A stretch of 64,000 nucleotides of DNA from Pseudonocardia autotrophica. Its GTDB lineage: Bacteria > Actinomycetota > Actinomycetes > Mycobacteriales > Pseudonocardiaceae. A program made the position numbers and the translations under genes. Under the pieces are notes generated by a model. The model saw only the letters and a program-made list of their open reading frames with translations. It had not been told where the DNA came from and made no database searches. Positions within the stretch are counted from its first letter, which is position 1. Each line of letters begins with the position of its first letter. Below, piece after piece: positions 1-11,619 of this stretch. The DNA lies in assembly GCF_003945385.1 (NCBI RefSeq), contig NZ_AP018921.1, positions 186,001 through 250,000 of the forward strand, given 5' to 3'.

Positions 1-84
1 CGGCGGATACGCCGGGCACTCGAGGCTCGCGCCCAGCTCAACCGGGCCGCCGGCGGGCGGGGCAGGGCAGAAGGTGACAGACAT
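1..84 (-). CDS. Partial hypothetical protein, runs off the left edge
   Basis: An open frame starts at ATG 84-82 and continues without a stop past base 1, giving the first 28 residues of an unknown protein. A good ribosome-binding site (GGGAG, eight bases upstream) supports the start. It lies 24 bases downstream of the 109-543 gene on the same strand, so it is probably the next gene of the same backbone operon. Nothing in the visible N-terminus identifies a family. Confidence 0.45.
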   Translation of the reverse strand, partial: MSVTFCPAPPAGGPVELGASLECPAYPP

Positions 85-108
85 GGCGGGCACTCCCAGA
101 CGAGAGGG

Positions 109-543
109 TCAGTAGTCGCTGGACAGGGCCGCGTACTGGGCGGCGGTTTCGAACCGGTCGTGCAGCGGGATCGCCGACCCGCCGCAGCCCAGGTGCGCCG
201 ACAGCGCGCGGAACCGGGAGTCGCTGCTGTAGACGAACGCCCCGGAGGCCATCGGCCCGACCCGGTCGGTGCGGGCGAGGTCGGGCACGGCGATGCCGTA
301 CATTCCGGCCCGCTCGATCAGCCGCACCGCCGGCGCCTGCTCGTCGGGCTCGAGCACGGCCGCGGCGTAGTAGTCGACGAGGTCCCCGACCAGGGTCACG
401 CGGGTGACCCGCCCGGAGATCCCGCCGTTCGAGCAGTCGGGCAGGTCCGCCGCGCGCAGGATGCTGACCCGCAGGCCCCGCCGGGCGTCCTGCGTGCCGG
501 TGTTCGGCGTCAGGGCGTTCGTGGTCCGGGTGTTCGTGGTCAT
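109..543 (-). CDS. Hypothetical plasmid backbone protein, 144 aa
   Basis: I chose ATG 543 because GGAGAG stands seven bases upstream; the longer open frame reaching 798 crosses a hairpin-rich spacer and has no such site. The protein has a Thr/Asn-rich N-terminal tail of about 20 residues, then a compact mixed region with two cysteines (DLPDCSNGGIS, AHLGCGGSA). I do not recognise the family. It is in line with the 795-1295 gene and the ParB-like gene, all on the minus strand, so a role in plasmid maintenance or transfer is inferred from context only. Confidence 0.6.
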   Translation of the reverse strand: MTTNTRTTNALTPNTGTQDARRGLRVSILRAADLPDCSNGGISGRVTRVTLVGDLVDYYAAAVLEPDEQAPAVRLIERAGMYGIAVPDLARTDRVGPMASGAFVYSSDSRFRALSAHLGCGGSAIPLHDRFETAAQYAALSSDY

Positions 544-640
544 CTGGCCTCTCCTGTGGTGTCGGGCTGGTGGGTGACGCGGCCCTGCCTCAGCACGCCG
601 CGGTGGGGCCCGACCAGGGGCGGCGGGGGTTCGTGCTGGC

Positions 641-703
641 CCGAGCGGGTGGGAACCGCGCCAGCGGTCCGAGCCCCGGGCGAGGCTCGTCCCACCCGCT
701 CGG
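641..703. repeat. Perfect 14-bp inverted repeat in the spacer between two backbone genes
   Basis: Arms CCGAGCGGGTGGGA (641-654) and its exact reverse complement (690-703) enclose 35 bases with further self-complementarity. There is no T-run on either strand, so it is not a standard intrinsic terminator. It fills the 250-base spacer 544-794, which has no supported gene. Similar hairpins sit in other spacers of the backbone modules (3096-3152, 20477-20498, 22441-22625). Confidence 0.7.
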
Positions 704-794
704 TGTCGGCGCCGGTTCATCGCCGCGGACCCCACCGCGGTGTGCTGACCTTCGGGCGTCACCCACCGAGCCCCGACACCCCGAGAGGGTGTGT

Positions 795-1295
795 TCACCC
801 GGCGCGGGCGATGGCCAGCAGCGTGTCCGGGGCGGTGAACCAGGCGCGCACGACATCGCTGGCGTCGTGCTTGTCGAAGCGGGCGGCGAGGCGTTCGAGA
901 CCGCCGGGCATGCGCACGTCGATCTCGGCGACCAGGTCGGTGATCGGGTAGTCGAACCCGGCACCGCCGTAGAGCTCGGCGTACTCGGCCAGCGCGAGCT
1001 GTTGGAACAGCTCGTGGTCGGCGAGCCCGCGCACCCCCTGCTCGATGCCGGCGTCGGGTGTGGGCAGCTGATAGATGAGGGCGTCGTTGAGCGCGACCTG
1101 CATCGGTGGGTTGTCCGGGAACTCGGCGGCCAGATCCGTGGTGTCGATGCTGATCCGCAGCAGCGGGCCGGGCTGCCAGTACGCGCTGACCAGAACGTCG
1201 CCGACGCGCAGCGCGGGGCGCTGGTCGTCGGTGGTCTGCGGCAGGAACTGGGCATCGCGGTTGAGCTGGTCGTGGACGTGCTCCGTCTGGGGCAT
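795..1295 (-). CDS. Hypothetical plasmid protein, 166 aa
   Basis: The start at ATG 1295 has GGAG seven bases upstream (GAAGGAGATCGAG). The product is acidic and soluble with no membrane segment or signal. The middle (VGDVLVSAYWQPGPLLRISI) looks like a beta-rich fold and the C-terminal third is helical. I do not recognise the family. It lies between the ParB-like gene (1381-3069) and the 109-543 gene, with an 85-base spacer on its upstream side that again contains an imperfect GC-rich inverted repeat, so it probably belongs to the same backbone unit. Confidence 0.6.
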   Translation of the reverse strand: MPQTEHVHDQLNRDAQFLPQTTDDQRPALRVGDVLVSAYWQPGPLLRISIDTTDLAAEFPDNPPMQVALNDALIYQLPTPDAGIEQGVRGLADHELFQQLALAEYAELYGGAGFDYPITDLVAEIDVRMPGGLERLAARFDKHDASDVVRAWFTAPDTLLAIARAG

Positions 1296-1380
1296 CTCGA
1301 TCTCCTTCGTGAAGGGTGCGCAGACACGCCCGGGCGGGACGGCTGTGCCGCCCCTGCCCGGGTGTGTGGTGGGTGCTGGG

Positions 1381-3069
1381 TCAGTCGGACTCGTCGTCCG
1401 GGAGGTCACCGGGCTCGGCGCTGTCGAGCTCGGCGGCGGTGTCCGGCTCGCAGTCGGGGGCGGGCCCCGCGGCTGCGTCCTCCTCCTCGTCCGCGTCGCC
1501 GCCGTCGGCGTTGTCGCCCGGGGCGAGGGTGGCGGTGTGGTCGGCGTTCGGGTCGAGGGCGAGCTGTTCGACCTCGCAGAGCGTGTAACCCCAGTCGCGC
1601 AGCTGGGACAGGTAGCGCTGCGTGGCGGGGTCGGCGTTGCGCCAGTTGCCCTGGTGAGTGCCGGCCTCGTAGGCGCCCAGCACGAACGCCAGCGACAGCA
1701 TCGTGGCCCGGGCGGTACTGGTGGCCCGGGCGGCCTCGGCGAGCGGGTTGACCCGCCCGCTGTAGTAGCCGCCGCCGTCCGGGGCGGCGAGCCCGAGCAG
1801 CTCACAGGCCAGCGAGTTGCCCGACTCCATCGCCTTGCGCAGGGCGTGGGCGCCCTGGCCGAGCTCGGCGGCGACATAGACTGCCGCGCCCTTCGGCGCG
1901 GACTTCTTGGCCAGCAGCTCGGCCAGCCACTCCCGGCGCACGGTCTCCGCGGAGGCCCAGGCCTTGTTGTTGGCGATCACCCGCCGCCGCTCGATGCGCG
2001 CCGCTTCCTTGTCCCGGGCTTCGCGTGCCGCGCGCTCCTCGTCGCTCTCACTCGCACTGCCACCGGCGGCTCCCGTGCGGGTGCGCATGCTCTCGCGCAG
2101 CGGGGCGTGCCCGTGCGCGGTCGGGTCCAGGCACAGCCAGTTGACCCGGGCCTGGTGGCCCTCGCCGTAGCGGCGGAAGGTCACGATCTCGGCGGCGTGG
2201 CCGGGGCAGTCCTGGTGGGTGTCCTCCTCGATGCCGGTCCCTTCCGGGTCGTCGGCGCTGGGTCGCAGCCAGGCCAGCCCGGTCGCGGCGGCGTAGCGGT
2301 CGTCGTCGCGGTCGATGACGGTCACCCCGGCCTGGGTCAGCTCGGCGACCGCGGCCGCATGCACCTGCTGCGCGGCGCGCTCGTCACGCAGCCGCTGCGC
2401 GACGTGGCCGAACTGGCCCGGCTCCCGCACCGCGACGGTGGTGAGGGTCTTGACCGCCTCGTCGTCGTCCTCGAACTCGGCGATCATCGACATCTGCACC
2501 AGGTCCAACTCGTAGCGGGACCCGATCGCAACCGCCCGCGTGCTCTGCGCGGCCTGGGTGGTCGCCCGGACCCGATCGGCCTTGGTGCGCACCACTTTCG
2601 CGATGTCGGCCGGCTTGAACCCCAGCCCGAGCAGCTGCTGGTGCGCCGCGACTTCCTCGGCATCAGCGATCCCACGCCGATGCTGATTCTCGACCAGTTG
2701 TTCGACTATCCGTTCGGCCTGCCCGGCCCGGTAGTCCTCGCTGCCGGTGTCGACGTCGTCGCCGTCCTCGGAGGCCGGTTCGGGGGAGATGATGACCGGC
2801 ACCTGGGACAGACCGACCCGGACCGCGGCCAAGGTACGGCGCTGACCGGTGCGCACGATCAGGGTGCCGTCGCTGGCGCGGCGGCGCACGGTGATCGGTT
2901 CCTGTACCCCGCGGTCGCGGATCGAGGCGCAGAAGTGCGGGTCGAGGTTCGCGTCGAGGCGGGTGTTGACCTCCAGCTCCAGGGTGTTCGGGTCGACCAG
3001 CGCGAGGCGGCCGAACGCCGCCGCGTCCAGCACAGCCGTCTCGGGGGTAGGGGTCGGTTCTACGGTCAT
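1381..3069 (-). CDS. ParB/Spo0J-like partition or nuclease-domain protein, 562 aa
   Basis: The N-terminal 110 residues have the ParB N-domain pattern: residues to keep (VDPNTLELEVNTR), then SIRDRGVQEPITVR and RTGQRRTLAAV, matching the GERR-like box that binds CTP in true ParB proteins (here GQRR). A helical region with DIAKVVRT follows and could be the helix-turn-helix. The C-terminal half is unusual, with an Asp/Glu-rich tail. I chose ATG 3069, which has GGGAGG upstream, over the longer frame to 3108. No ParA gene is adjacent, so partition is not certain; long ParB-domain proteins of this kind are common on actinobacterial conjugative plasmids. Confidence 0.75.
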   Translation of the reverse strand: MTVEPTPTPETAVLDAAAFGRLALVDPNTLELEVNTRLDANLDPHFCASIRDRGVQEPITVRRRASDGTLIVRTGQRRTLAAVRVGLSQVPVIISPEPASEDGDDVDTGSEDYRAGQAERIVEQLVENQHRRGIADAEEVAAHQQLLGLGFKPADIAKVVRTKADRVRATTQAAQSTRAVAIGSRYELDLVQMSMIAEFEDDDEAVKTLTTVAVREPGQFGHVAQRLRDERAAQQVHAAAVAELTQAGVTVIDRDDDRYAAATGLAWLRPSADDPEGTGIEEDTHQDCPGHAAEIVTFRRYGEGHQARVNWLCLDPTAHGHAPLRESMRTRTGAAGGSASESDEERAAREARDKEAARIERRRVIANNKAWASAETVRREWLAELLAKKSAPKGAAVYVAAELGQGAHALRKAMESGNSLACELLGLAAPDGGGYYSGRVNPLAEAARATSTARATMLSLAFVLGAYEAGTHQGNWRNADPATQRYLSQLRDWGYTLCEVEQLALDPNADHTATLAPGDNADGGDADEEEDAAAGPAPDCEPDTAAELDSAEPGDLPDDESD

Positions 3070-3095
3070 CAGACCTCCCACAGGGGAAAGCGGCC

Positions 3096-3152
3096 CGCCC
3101 CGGGGCACGCGTGCCCTGGGGCGGTGCGCCCCGCGAAGCCCGGGGGCGCACC
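3096..3152. repeat. Tandem GC-rich hairpins upstream of the ParB-like gene
   Basis: Two adjacent inverted repeats are visible. The first has 14-base arms (3096-3109 and 3110-3123, 13 of 14 paired); the second has perfect 10-base arms GGTGCGCCCC (3123-3132) and its complement (3143-3152). They lie in the 314-base spacer 3070-3383, which holds no supported gene and ends at the left terminal repeat of the IS3 element. Confidence 0.65.
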
Positions 3153-3422
3153 ACGTGGCTCGGGCAGCGCCGGGGGCCGGGCCGGCGGGGGTTCTGCCGT
3201 GGTCACCCCGGTGTGGACCCGCCCGGCCGTGCCCTGCCCACCTGCTGTGTGTCGTGGGGCGGGTTCACCCGGGGGGATCGCGCGGCAGGTTCATCGCCGG
3301 TTTCGGTCCCGGAGCTGCCAGCGTGTGTCCGTCCCCTGGCCGGGGGGCGGACACAGCCGCTGAGCCGACCCTCACTGCACCTGTGTCAAGCCCCGAGTTT
3401 TGTAGAGGGATTTCTATCTGGG

Positions 3423-3449
3423 AATTGATGCCAACGCTCGAGCAGGCTG
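3423..3449. repeat. 27-bp direct repeat, left copy
   Basis: This block is identical to 4870-4896 and abuts the left end of the IS256 element. It contains the palindrome CTCGAG. Its position suggests a target-site duplication, but IS256-family duplications are usually 8 to 9 bases, so the length is unusual. Confidence 0.85.
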
Positions 3450-6089
<2,640 letters not shown>

Positions 6090-6132
6090 CCTTCCGGGTT
6101 AACGATGTCTCCATCAAACCCGGGGCGATTCA

Positions 6133-6399
6133 GCCCCAACCCTGGCAGTGACCTCCGCCGACGACCCGTACGCCACGCTCGAAGCAGTCGACCGCGCGTT
6201 GTCTTATAGCCCTCGGATTCGCCCGTACGTGTGGGAGTTGCGCCCCGAGGACCTCGGGGTTCACGAGATCGGCCACTTCGGCTTGTTCCACAGCCGTTTC
6301 CGCAGCAGTTTCTGGCCAGCCACGGTCGACTGGTTGTGCCACGGGACCCTTCCGGGCAATGGGCGCGAAGAGCCGGTGCCCGCAGGTCCTTGGCCATGA
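6133..6399 (+). pseudogene. 3' remnant of an alpha/beta-hydrolase-like gene
   Basis: The frame ending at 6399 reads VHEIGHFGLFHSRFRSSFW and then WPATVDWLCHG. This resembles the last part of alpha/beta-hydrolase-fold enzymes, where the catalytic His is followed by GF/LF-R-F-x-x-x-LW and a C-terminal helix. The upstream part is missing and the frame begins at the right end of the IS3 element, so insertion or an associated deletion removed it. The identification rests on this short motif alone. Confidence 0.45.
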
Positions 6400-6582
6400 C
6401 TCTCGATGGTTCCTTGGATTACATACGCGTCGTGAGCCGGTCGATCGGACCGGTGAGCCCCTATCCGAGATGGGATACTCGCGACGTGCCCCTCGACTGC
6501 CCCGTCGCCATAGCTCGGCGGACTTGAGCAGCAAAGCCCCGGTCCCTGAACCCGTTTCGCACTGAGAGAAAGAAGTCGTTCC

Positions 6583-7171
6583 ATGAGCCTCCATCCCGGC
6601 GGCGCGAATCGCCCGGTGGCAATTGTGACAGGCGGTACGCGCGGCATCGGACGCAGCATCGTCGAGGTGCTCTGTCGCGACGGATTCGCAGTCGTGTTCA
6701 CCCATTCGAACTCCGATGCAGACGCCAGAGACGCCGAGAAGTGGGGCCGTCTGCGGGGCTACTCGCTGCGCGCTGTGCGTCTCGATGTCACCGACGACCA
6801 CGCGCCGCAGACACTACTCGATCGTGCCGAGAGCTTCGGACAGGTCGCTGCCCTCGTCAACAACGCCGGAATCACCGGCTCAATAGGTGCTTTCACCGAC
6901 CTGACCGACGAGGACTTGCGACGGGTCATGGAAGTGAACCTGGTCGCTCCTACTCGCCTGTGTCGGGAGATCATCCGCCGCTGGACGAGCGACGAGTCAA
7001 TAGGGCCATCAGCGTCCGGCCGCAGCATCGCGAACATCTCCTCGATCGCGGCTCGCACGGGCTCTCCCGGAGAGTATGTCGCCTACGCCGCAGCGAAAGC
7101 CGGTGTCGAAGCCTTGACCACTGGGTTGGCCCGGGAATTTGGTCCGGTCGGTATTCGCGTCAACGCAGTAT
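6583..7171 (+). pseudogene. Short-chain dehydrogenase/reductase, 5' part (gene split by an IS)
   Basis: The N-terminal part has the SDR signatures: TGGTRGIGRSI for cofactor binding near residue 13, NNAG, and the catalytic Ser with YxxxK (SSIAARTG... YAAAKAG). The sequence is collinear with the family up to RVNAVS and then meets the left end of the IS1634 element at 7172. Removing the IS and one copy of the 5-bp duplication joins it in frame to 9214-9404, giving a normal 259-aa FabG-like protein. AGAAAGAAG precedes ATG 6583. As it stands the frame ends at 7221 inside the IS, so the gene is inactive. Confidence 0.85.
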
Positions 7172-9208
7172 CCCGGGTTCCGCAGCTGGTGTTGAGCCTG
7201 GACACGGAATCTAGGGTGTGACCTGCGGGAACGCGAGAAGCCGCCCGGACAGGCGTGTGTCCAGGCGGTGGTGTTCGTGCTGGTCAGGACGTTGCAGGCG
7301 GGCCGAGTTCGATGATCTTCTTCGGTGCGTTGACGACGAGCTTGCCCAGGATGTCGCGCTGGGTGGTGGTGAGCTCGGTGCGTTGCCGGAAGGTGCCGGC
7401 GGGGCCTTCGAAGGTGCCGACGTGGAGTTCTTGCAGGTCGTCGCGGACCTGGTTCCAGGTGCGCCCGGTGGTGGTCTCGACGATCCGGACCAGCAGCAGC
7501 GCGAGCCAGCAGAGGATGACGTGGGCGCGGATCCGGTCCTCGAGTCGGTGATAGACCGGGCGCAACTCGAGGGTGGTCTTCATGTCTCGCCAGCCGCGTT
7601 CGACCTGCAGGAGCTGCTTGTAGCCCAGCGCGATGTCCTCGGCCGAGATGGTGGGGTCCGAGCAGCGCAGCAGGTACTTCCCGTCCAGGTGTGTCTCGCT
7701 GGTGACCTTCTTCTTGTCGACGCGGAGCAGCCCGCCGGGTGTGGTGCGCAGGTACCGGTTCAGCCCGGGCATGGTGGAGATCCGTCCCCGCAGCTCGGCC
7801 CGTTTCTCGGCGGTCAGCCGGTCGCTGGCGGCGATCAGCGCGGCCAGCTTGCCGGTCATGACCTCGCGCAGCGCGGCGTCACGCTCGGCCTGTTCGGGGT
7901 TGAAGCAGAGCACGAACCGCTCATCGTCGGCGATCCGTACCTCTTTGACCTGCAGGTTGTCCCGAACATGCTGGTAGCGGCCCGGTCGGGACAGCGCCGC
8001 GGTGGCCTCCGCGGAGCCGGAACGCAGCTTCTCGCCGATGATGTAGTGCCCGCCGCCGCGGCGCAGCTCCCGGCGGTTCTGGGCGGAAGAAAAGCCGCGG
8101 TCGGCGACCCACATGACCCGGGCCAGGGTCCAGTCCCGCATGTCGGCGCGGGCCTGGCGGATCAGGGCGGAGTCGGTGGTGTTGCCCGGCCAGCACCACA
8201 CCCGGACCGGGATCCCGGCCCTGGTGACGGCCATGCCGATCACGACCTGGGGCAGGTCGTCGCGGGAGTCCTTCGACTTGCCGTAGGTCCGGAACCCCAC
8301 CGGGTCGCCTGCGGTGTCCCCACCGGCCGTGCCGGTGCCGTCGTCGCCGACCGGGCCGCTGGCCGGGTCGCCGGCCAGGTCGGGGACCGGGCGGCCGTGG
8401 GCGTCCCGGGCGACTGGGTCGTCGGGGCCTTCGGTCTCGAAATAGGTGGAGGTGGTGTCGAAGAACAGCAGGTCAACCTCGTGATCGAGCAGCGTGGCGA
8501 CCTGCCAGAACACCTCCCGCTCCAGATCCGGTGCGATCTCGAGCAGCCAGTCCATCGCCCGGTAGCAGGCATCGTCGCTGGTCTCGGGCAGGCCGTCGAT
8601 GTGGCAGCGCCGGTTGATCCACCCGGCGGCGGCCAGCTTCGAGCCCGGTTCCAGTGCCCGGTTCGCGACCAGCGCGAACAGCACCCGCTCGGTGCGCGGG
8701 TCACGCTTGCACCCGTCCAGCAGCCGTGCCATGACGGTGTCGATCCCGAGCCGGCGCCACAGCGCATCGAGTACCAGCGTGCCGCCGACCGGGCGCGACG
8801 AGGTGAACGCCAGATCCCCCGGATCGGCACCGGACGATGTCCGCAGGGCGGTGGCCGGATCGAGTAGCCGGGAGAGCGACGCGACCAGGCGCTTGATGGC
8901 GTCGCGGTCGAGCTGGTCCTCGCGGCCGAAGCTGTGCAGCACCTTCGGCCGGGACGTCTTCGTGGCCGGGTCCCACTCGTTGTGCGTCAACTGCAGGTAC
9001 CGCACGGCTGCGCCGTCCTTGTTTCGCCGTGTCGCCACCCGTACGTGCACGTGTCCAGACGATACACGAATACCAGCAGTTCAACGATTCGAACATCTAT
9101 CGAACGTGTGTCCAGGACTTCTGCCGGTATCAGGCCTACTACGACACACTGACCTGGGACGATACCGCACCGTGTGTCCAGATCGGGCCATCAGCTGCGG
9201 AACGCGGG
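7172..9208. mobile_element. IS1634-family element inserted in an SDR gene
   Basis: The ends are CCCGGGTTCCGCAGCTG (7172 inward) and CCCGCGTTCCGCAGCTG (9208 inward), differing at one base in 17. The 5-bp duplication AGTAT flanks it at 7167-7171 and 9209-9213. The length is 2,037 bp with a single transposase gene on the minus strand. Confidence 0.9.
7284..9050 (-). CDS. IS1634-family transposase, 588 aa
   Basis: This is a full-length DDE (DDE_Tnp_1) transposase of the IS4 superfamily. Catalytic acids are seen in FFDTTSTYFE (Asp), WVADRGFSS (Asp) and LQVERGWRDMK (Glu, the YREK-like region). The start is GTG 9050, with a further in-frame GTG four codons downstream, and no strong ribosome-binding site. 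The C-terminal HVILCWLALLLVR is the expected hydrophobic helix after the last catalytic residue. No frameshift or stop is seen. Confidence 0.92.
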   Translation of the reverse strand: MHVRVATRRNKDGAAVRYLQLTHNEWDPATKTSRPKVLHSFGREDQLDRDAIKRLVASLSRLLDPATALRTSSGADPGDLAFTSSRPVGGTLVLDALWRRLGIDTVMARLLDGCKRDPRTERVLFALVANRALEPGSKLAAAGWINRRCHIDGLPETSDDACYRAMDWLLEIAPDLEREVFWQVATLLDHEVDLLFFDTTSTYFETEGPDDPVARDAHGRPVPDLAGDPASGPVGDDGTGTAGGDTAGDPVGFRTYGKSKDSRDDLPQVVIGMAVTRAGIPVRVWCWPGNTTDSALIRQARADMRDWTLARVMWVADRGFSSAQNRRELRRGGGHYIIGEKLRSGSAEATAALSRPGRYQHVRDNLQVKEVRIADDERFVLCFNPEQAERDAALREVMTGKLAALIAASDRLTAEKRAELRGRISTMPGLNRYLRTTPGGLLRVDKKKVTSETHLDGKYLLRCSDPTISAEDIALGYKQLLQVERGWRDMKTTLELRPVYHRLEDRIRAHVILCWLALLLVRIVETTTGRTWNQVRDDLQELHVGTFEGPAGTFRQRTELTTTQRDILGKLVVNAPKKIIELGPPATS

Positions 9209-9404
9209 AGTATCGCCCGGCACCACCGACACCACCATCCACGCCCGCGCGGGAGAGCCGGGGCGAGCTCAGAGAGTCGGGGCATCGGTTCCGCTTGGCC
9301 GCCCTGGGAATCCGGTTGAGATCGCCGAAGCCGTCACATGGCTGCTCTCACCCCGTGCCTCCTATGTCACCGGTGCAGTGCTGAACGTCTCGGGGGGACT
9401 ATGA
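9209..9404 (+). pseudogene. Short-chain dehydrogenase/reductase, 3' part
   Basis: From the second copy of AGTAT the frame continues SPGTTDTTIHARAG, LGRPGNPVEIAEAV, SPRASYVTGAVLNVSGG and stops at 9404. These are the standard C-terminal SDR blocks (PG motif, substrate loop, R-x-x-P-E-E-like helix, final VDGG-like turn). It is the missing half of the gene starting at 6583. The following 400 bases (9405-9805) hold only short unsupported frames, for example 9514-9726, and I see no clear gene there. Confidence 0.85.
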
Positions 9405-9805
9405 ATCACTAGACTGGGAAAGCCCGCGGAATTGCTCACTCCTGCATCGGTCCGGGCCGGCTGCCCGGGTCCGACTCCATCCAGAGAGACGTGATCTCCG
9501 CAACAGGAGTGAGGTGCAGCTGCGCACCTGGATCGAGGCCGTGGTCGCCGAACCGCAGGACCATGAGGGCATCGGGCTCCTGCAGGCGGGCACCCTGCTG
9601 CTCGCAATCGTGCAAAAGTGCGAGTCAAAGGGAGCCTCGGGCTGCGATCCTGGTACGGGGCATTCGTGTGGAGAAAGCGTAGTCCAGGTTCTGACCCTGC
9701 AGCCCTCGGGTTGTCGACTCGACTAACGCCATCTTTGGAGCTGGCCTGCAGGGCGCGCTGACGGTGGGTCAGGGTTCGCCTGCGGAAAGGCCTACGCTGG
9801 CGGAC

Positions 9806-10561
9806 TCATGTGTCGAAGTCGATCTCGATGCGGAATACGTCGGCCCTCAGCCACGAAACCGTGAGCTCCACCGGCTGGTGGTCTCGTGCTGCGGCATCTG
9901 TCCGTGAGCGGATCGAGATGACCGGCGGTCGGCCGCTCAGCCCGAGGTGCTCGGCGACCTCGGGCGGTGCGGGATCGATGGCCACGCCGAACCATCCGCG
10001 AACCGGTCGGAGCCCGTAGTGATCATCCAGGGTCTCGTACAGCGAGGCGAACGGGTCGAGAACCTGGGGCAGGTCCGGCACCAGCTGCGTGTCGAAGAAG
10101 GACTCGGCGAAGCCGACCAGCTCGTTGTCGATGTACCGGTCACGCGAGAGCGCCAGCACCTGCCGCCTCGGTCCCATCCTCATTCGCCGGCGCACCTCGG
10201 GCGACGGAGTCTCGAGTCGCCATTCTGTGGTCCGGACGTCAGGTGTGAGTCCCGCATTGCGGACGCTCTGGCTCCATGACGGCGGATGGCAGCGGCTGAT
10301 CGTGTAGTCGACCCGACGGGAGACGTACGTGCCGCTGCCCTGCCGTCGCCGCACCAGGTAGCGCCTCTCCAATTCCGCCAACGCCGCCCGCGCGGTCAGT
10401 CGGCTGACACCGAGCTGACCGGCGAGCGCGTCTTCCGACGGAAGCCGGGTACCGACCGGGTGATCTGCGATCTGCTCGGCGAGAGCGTCTGCCGCGGCCA
10501 AATACACCGGGACCCGAGGTGAGGGCTGCTTCGACGTCACGTGGTTGATGGAACTGATCAT
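9806..10561 (-). CDS. GntR/HutC-family regulator of the phosphite operon (PhnF-like), 251 aa
   Basis: The N-terminal winged helix is typical GntR: VGTRLPSEDALAGQLGVSRLTARAAL, ending RRRQGSGTYV. A UTRA effector domain follows from about residue 85 (QVLALSRDRYIDNELVGF, DHYGLRPVRGW). This combination is the HutC/PhnF type, and PhnF proteins repress phosphonate or phosphate-transport genes in mycobacteria. It is the last gene of the ptx operon, overlapping ptxD by ATGA, so it probably autoregulates the operon. A matching candidate operator lies at 14244-14284 upstream of ptxA. Confidence 0.85.
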   Translation of the reverse strand: MISSINHVTSKQPSPRVPVYLAAADALAEQIADHPVGTRLPSEDALAGQLGVSRLTARAALAELERRYLVRRRQGSGTYVSRRVDYTISRCHPPSWSQSVRNAGLTPDVRTTEWRLETPSPEVRRRMRMGPRRQVLALSRDRYIDNELVGFAESFFDTQLVPDLPQVLDPFASLYETLDDHYGLRPVRGWFGVAIDPAPPEVAEHLGLSGRPPVISIRSRTDAAARDHQPVELTVSWLRADVFRIEIDFDT

Positions 10562-11619
10562 ATCGCAGGCGTCGGAACGGGAGATGCGGTGCGCTGGGGA
10601 CGGTTGACAGCGCCGTCGGGCACCTCGCCGGCAAGCGCCTGCAGGATAGCCTTGGCAGCATGTTCCTCAATCGCGAGCCTCGCGGAGGCCACAGCGGACC
10701 CGAGGTGCGGAGTAAAGAGAGTGCGGTCCTGCATCGCCCGGAGCTCCTCTGGCACGTCCCGAGGTCGGTCCGGGCGCGAGAGGTCCTCGAACTCGAACAC
10801 GTCCGAGGCGAATCCGCCGAGGTGTCCGCGACGTAGCAGCTCAGCCACGGCGACCTCGTCCACTACGGAGCCGCGACCGACGTTGACGAGCAGTGACCCC
10901 GGACGCATGGATTCCAGTCGGGGCCGGTCGAGCAGGTGCAGGGTGTTCACATCTAGCGGTGCGCAGACCACTACTGCATCGGTGCGCGCCAGCAGCTCCG
11001 ACAGCTCCACACGCTCCATCTGCAGATCTTCCTCACCGGACACCGGCGAGGGATCGCAGTAGAGCAGATTCGCCTCGAACCCGCTGAGCAGTCGCGCCAC
11101 TGCCCGGCCGAGCCTTCCCGCGCCCACGAGGCCGATTGTCGAGCCCACGAGCGTGCTTCCATAGAGCGTCGGTCGCCATCCTGCGAGGCGGGCCCGCACC
11201 GCGCGGTCTCCTACCGCGATGTTGCGCGCGAGTCCGATGAGCAGACCGACGGCGAGCTCAGCCGTGGGTTCGGTGAGGAGGTCCTCTACCCGCGTCAGCC
11301 AGATCCCGCGCTCGGTGCACGCGTCGGCATCGATGTTGTCGTGGCCCTTGAGAGCGCCGGCGACCACCTGCAGGCGCGGACAGGCGTCGAGGAACTCCGC
11401 GGTGATTCGATCCGGCATGAACGCCATGAGGGCGTCCGCGTCCGCTGCCCTTCGTCGCAGCTCCGAGGCGGGCAGGCTGCTGTCGCTCTGGTTCGCGATC
11501 ACCTCGCAGGTGTCAGTGAGCATCTGAAGGATCAGGGGATGCACCCGGTGGGTGAGGACCACCACCGGGCGGTGGCGGGTCTCCGTCATATGCGCATCCA
11601 TCGGATGTTTGTCTGTCAT
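10558..11619 (-). CDS. ptxD: Phosphite (phosphonate) dehydrogenase, 353 aa
   Basis: This NAD-dependent D-2-hydroxyacid dehydrogenase-family protein closely follows PtxD: THRVHPLIL, NQSDSSL, AFMPDRI, ALKGHDNIDADAC and DLLTEPTAELAVG. These blocks are specific to phosphite dehydrogenase rather than to general family members. The nucleotide fold is at about residue 160 (GLVGAGRLGRA), the catalytic Arg in NVGRGSVVDE and the catalytic His in FTPHLGSA near residue 305. The enzyme oxidises phosphite to phosphate and reduces NAD. Start ATG 11619 overlaps the ptxC stop by ATGA; a shorter start at 11589 is possible. Third-position GC use resembles its operon partners. Confidence 0.93.
   Translation of the reverse strand: MTDKHPMDAHMTETRHRPVVVLTHRVHPLILQMLTDTCEVIANQSDSSLPASELRRRAADADALMAFMPDRITAEFLDACPRLQVVAGALKGHDNIDADACTERGIWLTRVEDLLTEPTAELAVGLLIGLARNIAVGDRAVRARLAGWRPTLYGSTLVGSTIGLVGAGRLGRAVARLLSGFEANLLYCDPSPVSGEEDLQMERVELSELLARTDAVVVCAPLDVNTLHLLDRPRLESMRPGSLLVNVGRGSVVDEVAVAELLRRGHLGGFASDVFEFEDLSRPDRPRDVPEELRAMQDRTLFTPHLGSAVASARLAIEEHAAKAILQALAGEVPDGAVNRPQRTASPVPTPAI

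Noticed and set aside
1075..3363. Very long plus-strand open frame opposite the ParB-like gene
   Set aside because: It is a GC-driven shadow: composition is Gly/Arg/Val-rich without motifs, and the minus strand has a proper start, ribosome-binding site and ParB domain.
7218..8867. 549-aa plus-strand frame inside the IS1634 element
   Set aside because: It is antisense to the well-supported transposase and shows no domain.
9514..9726. 70-aa plus-strand frame after the SDR gene
   Set aside because: A short stretch looks coding, but there is no clear start signal and no family; mentioned only as unsupported.
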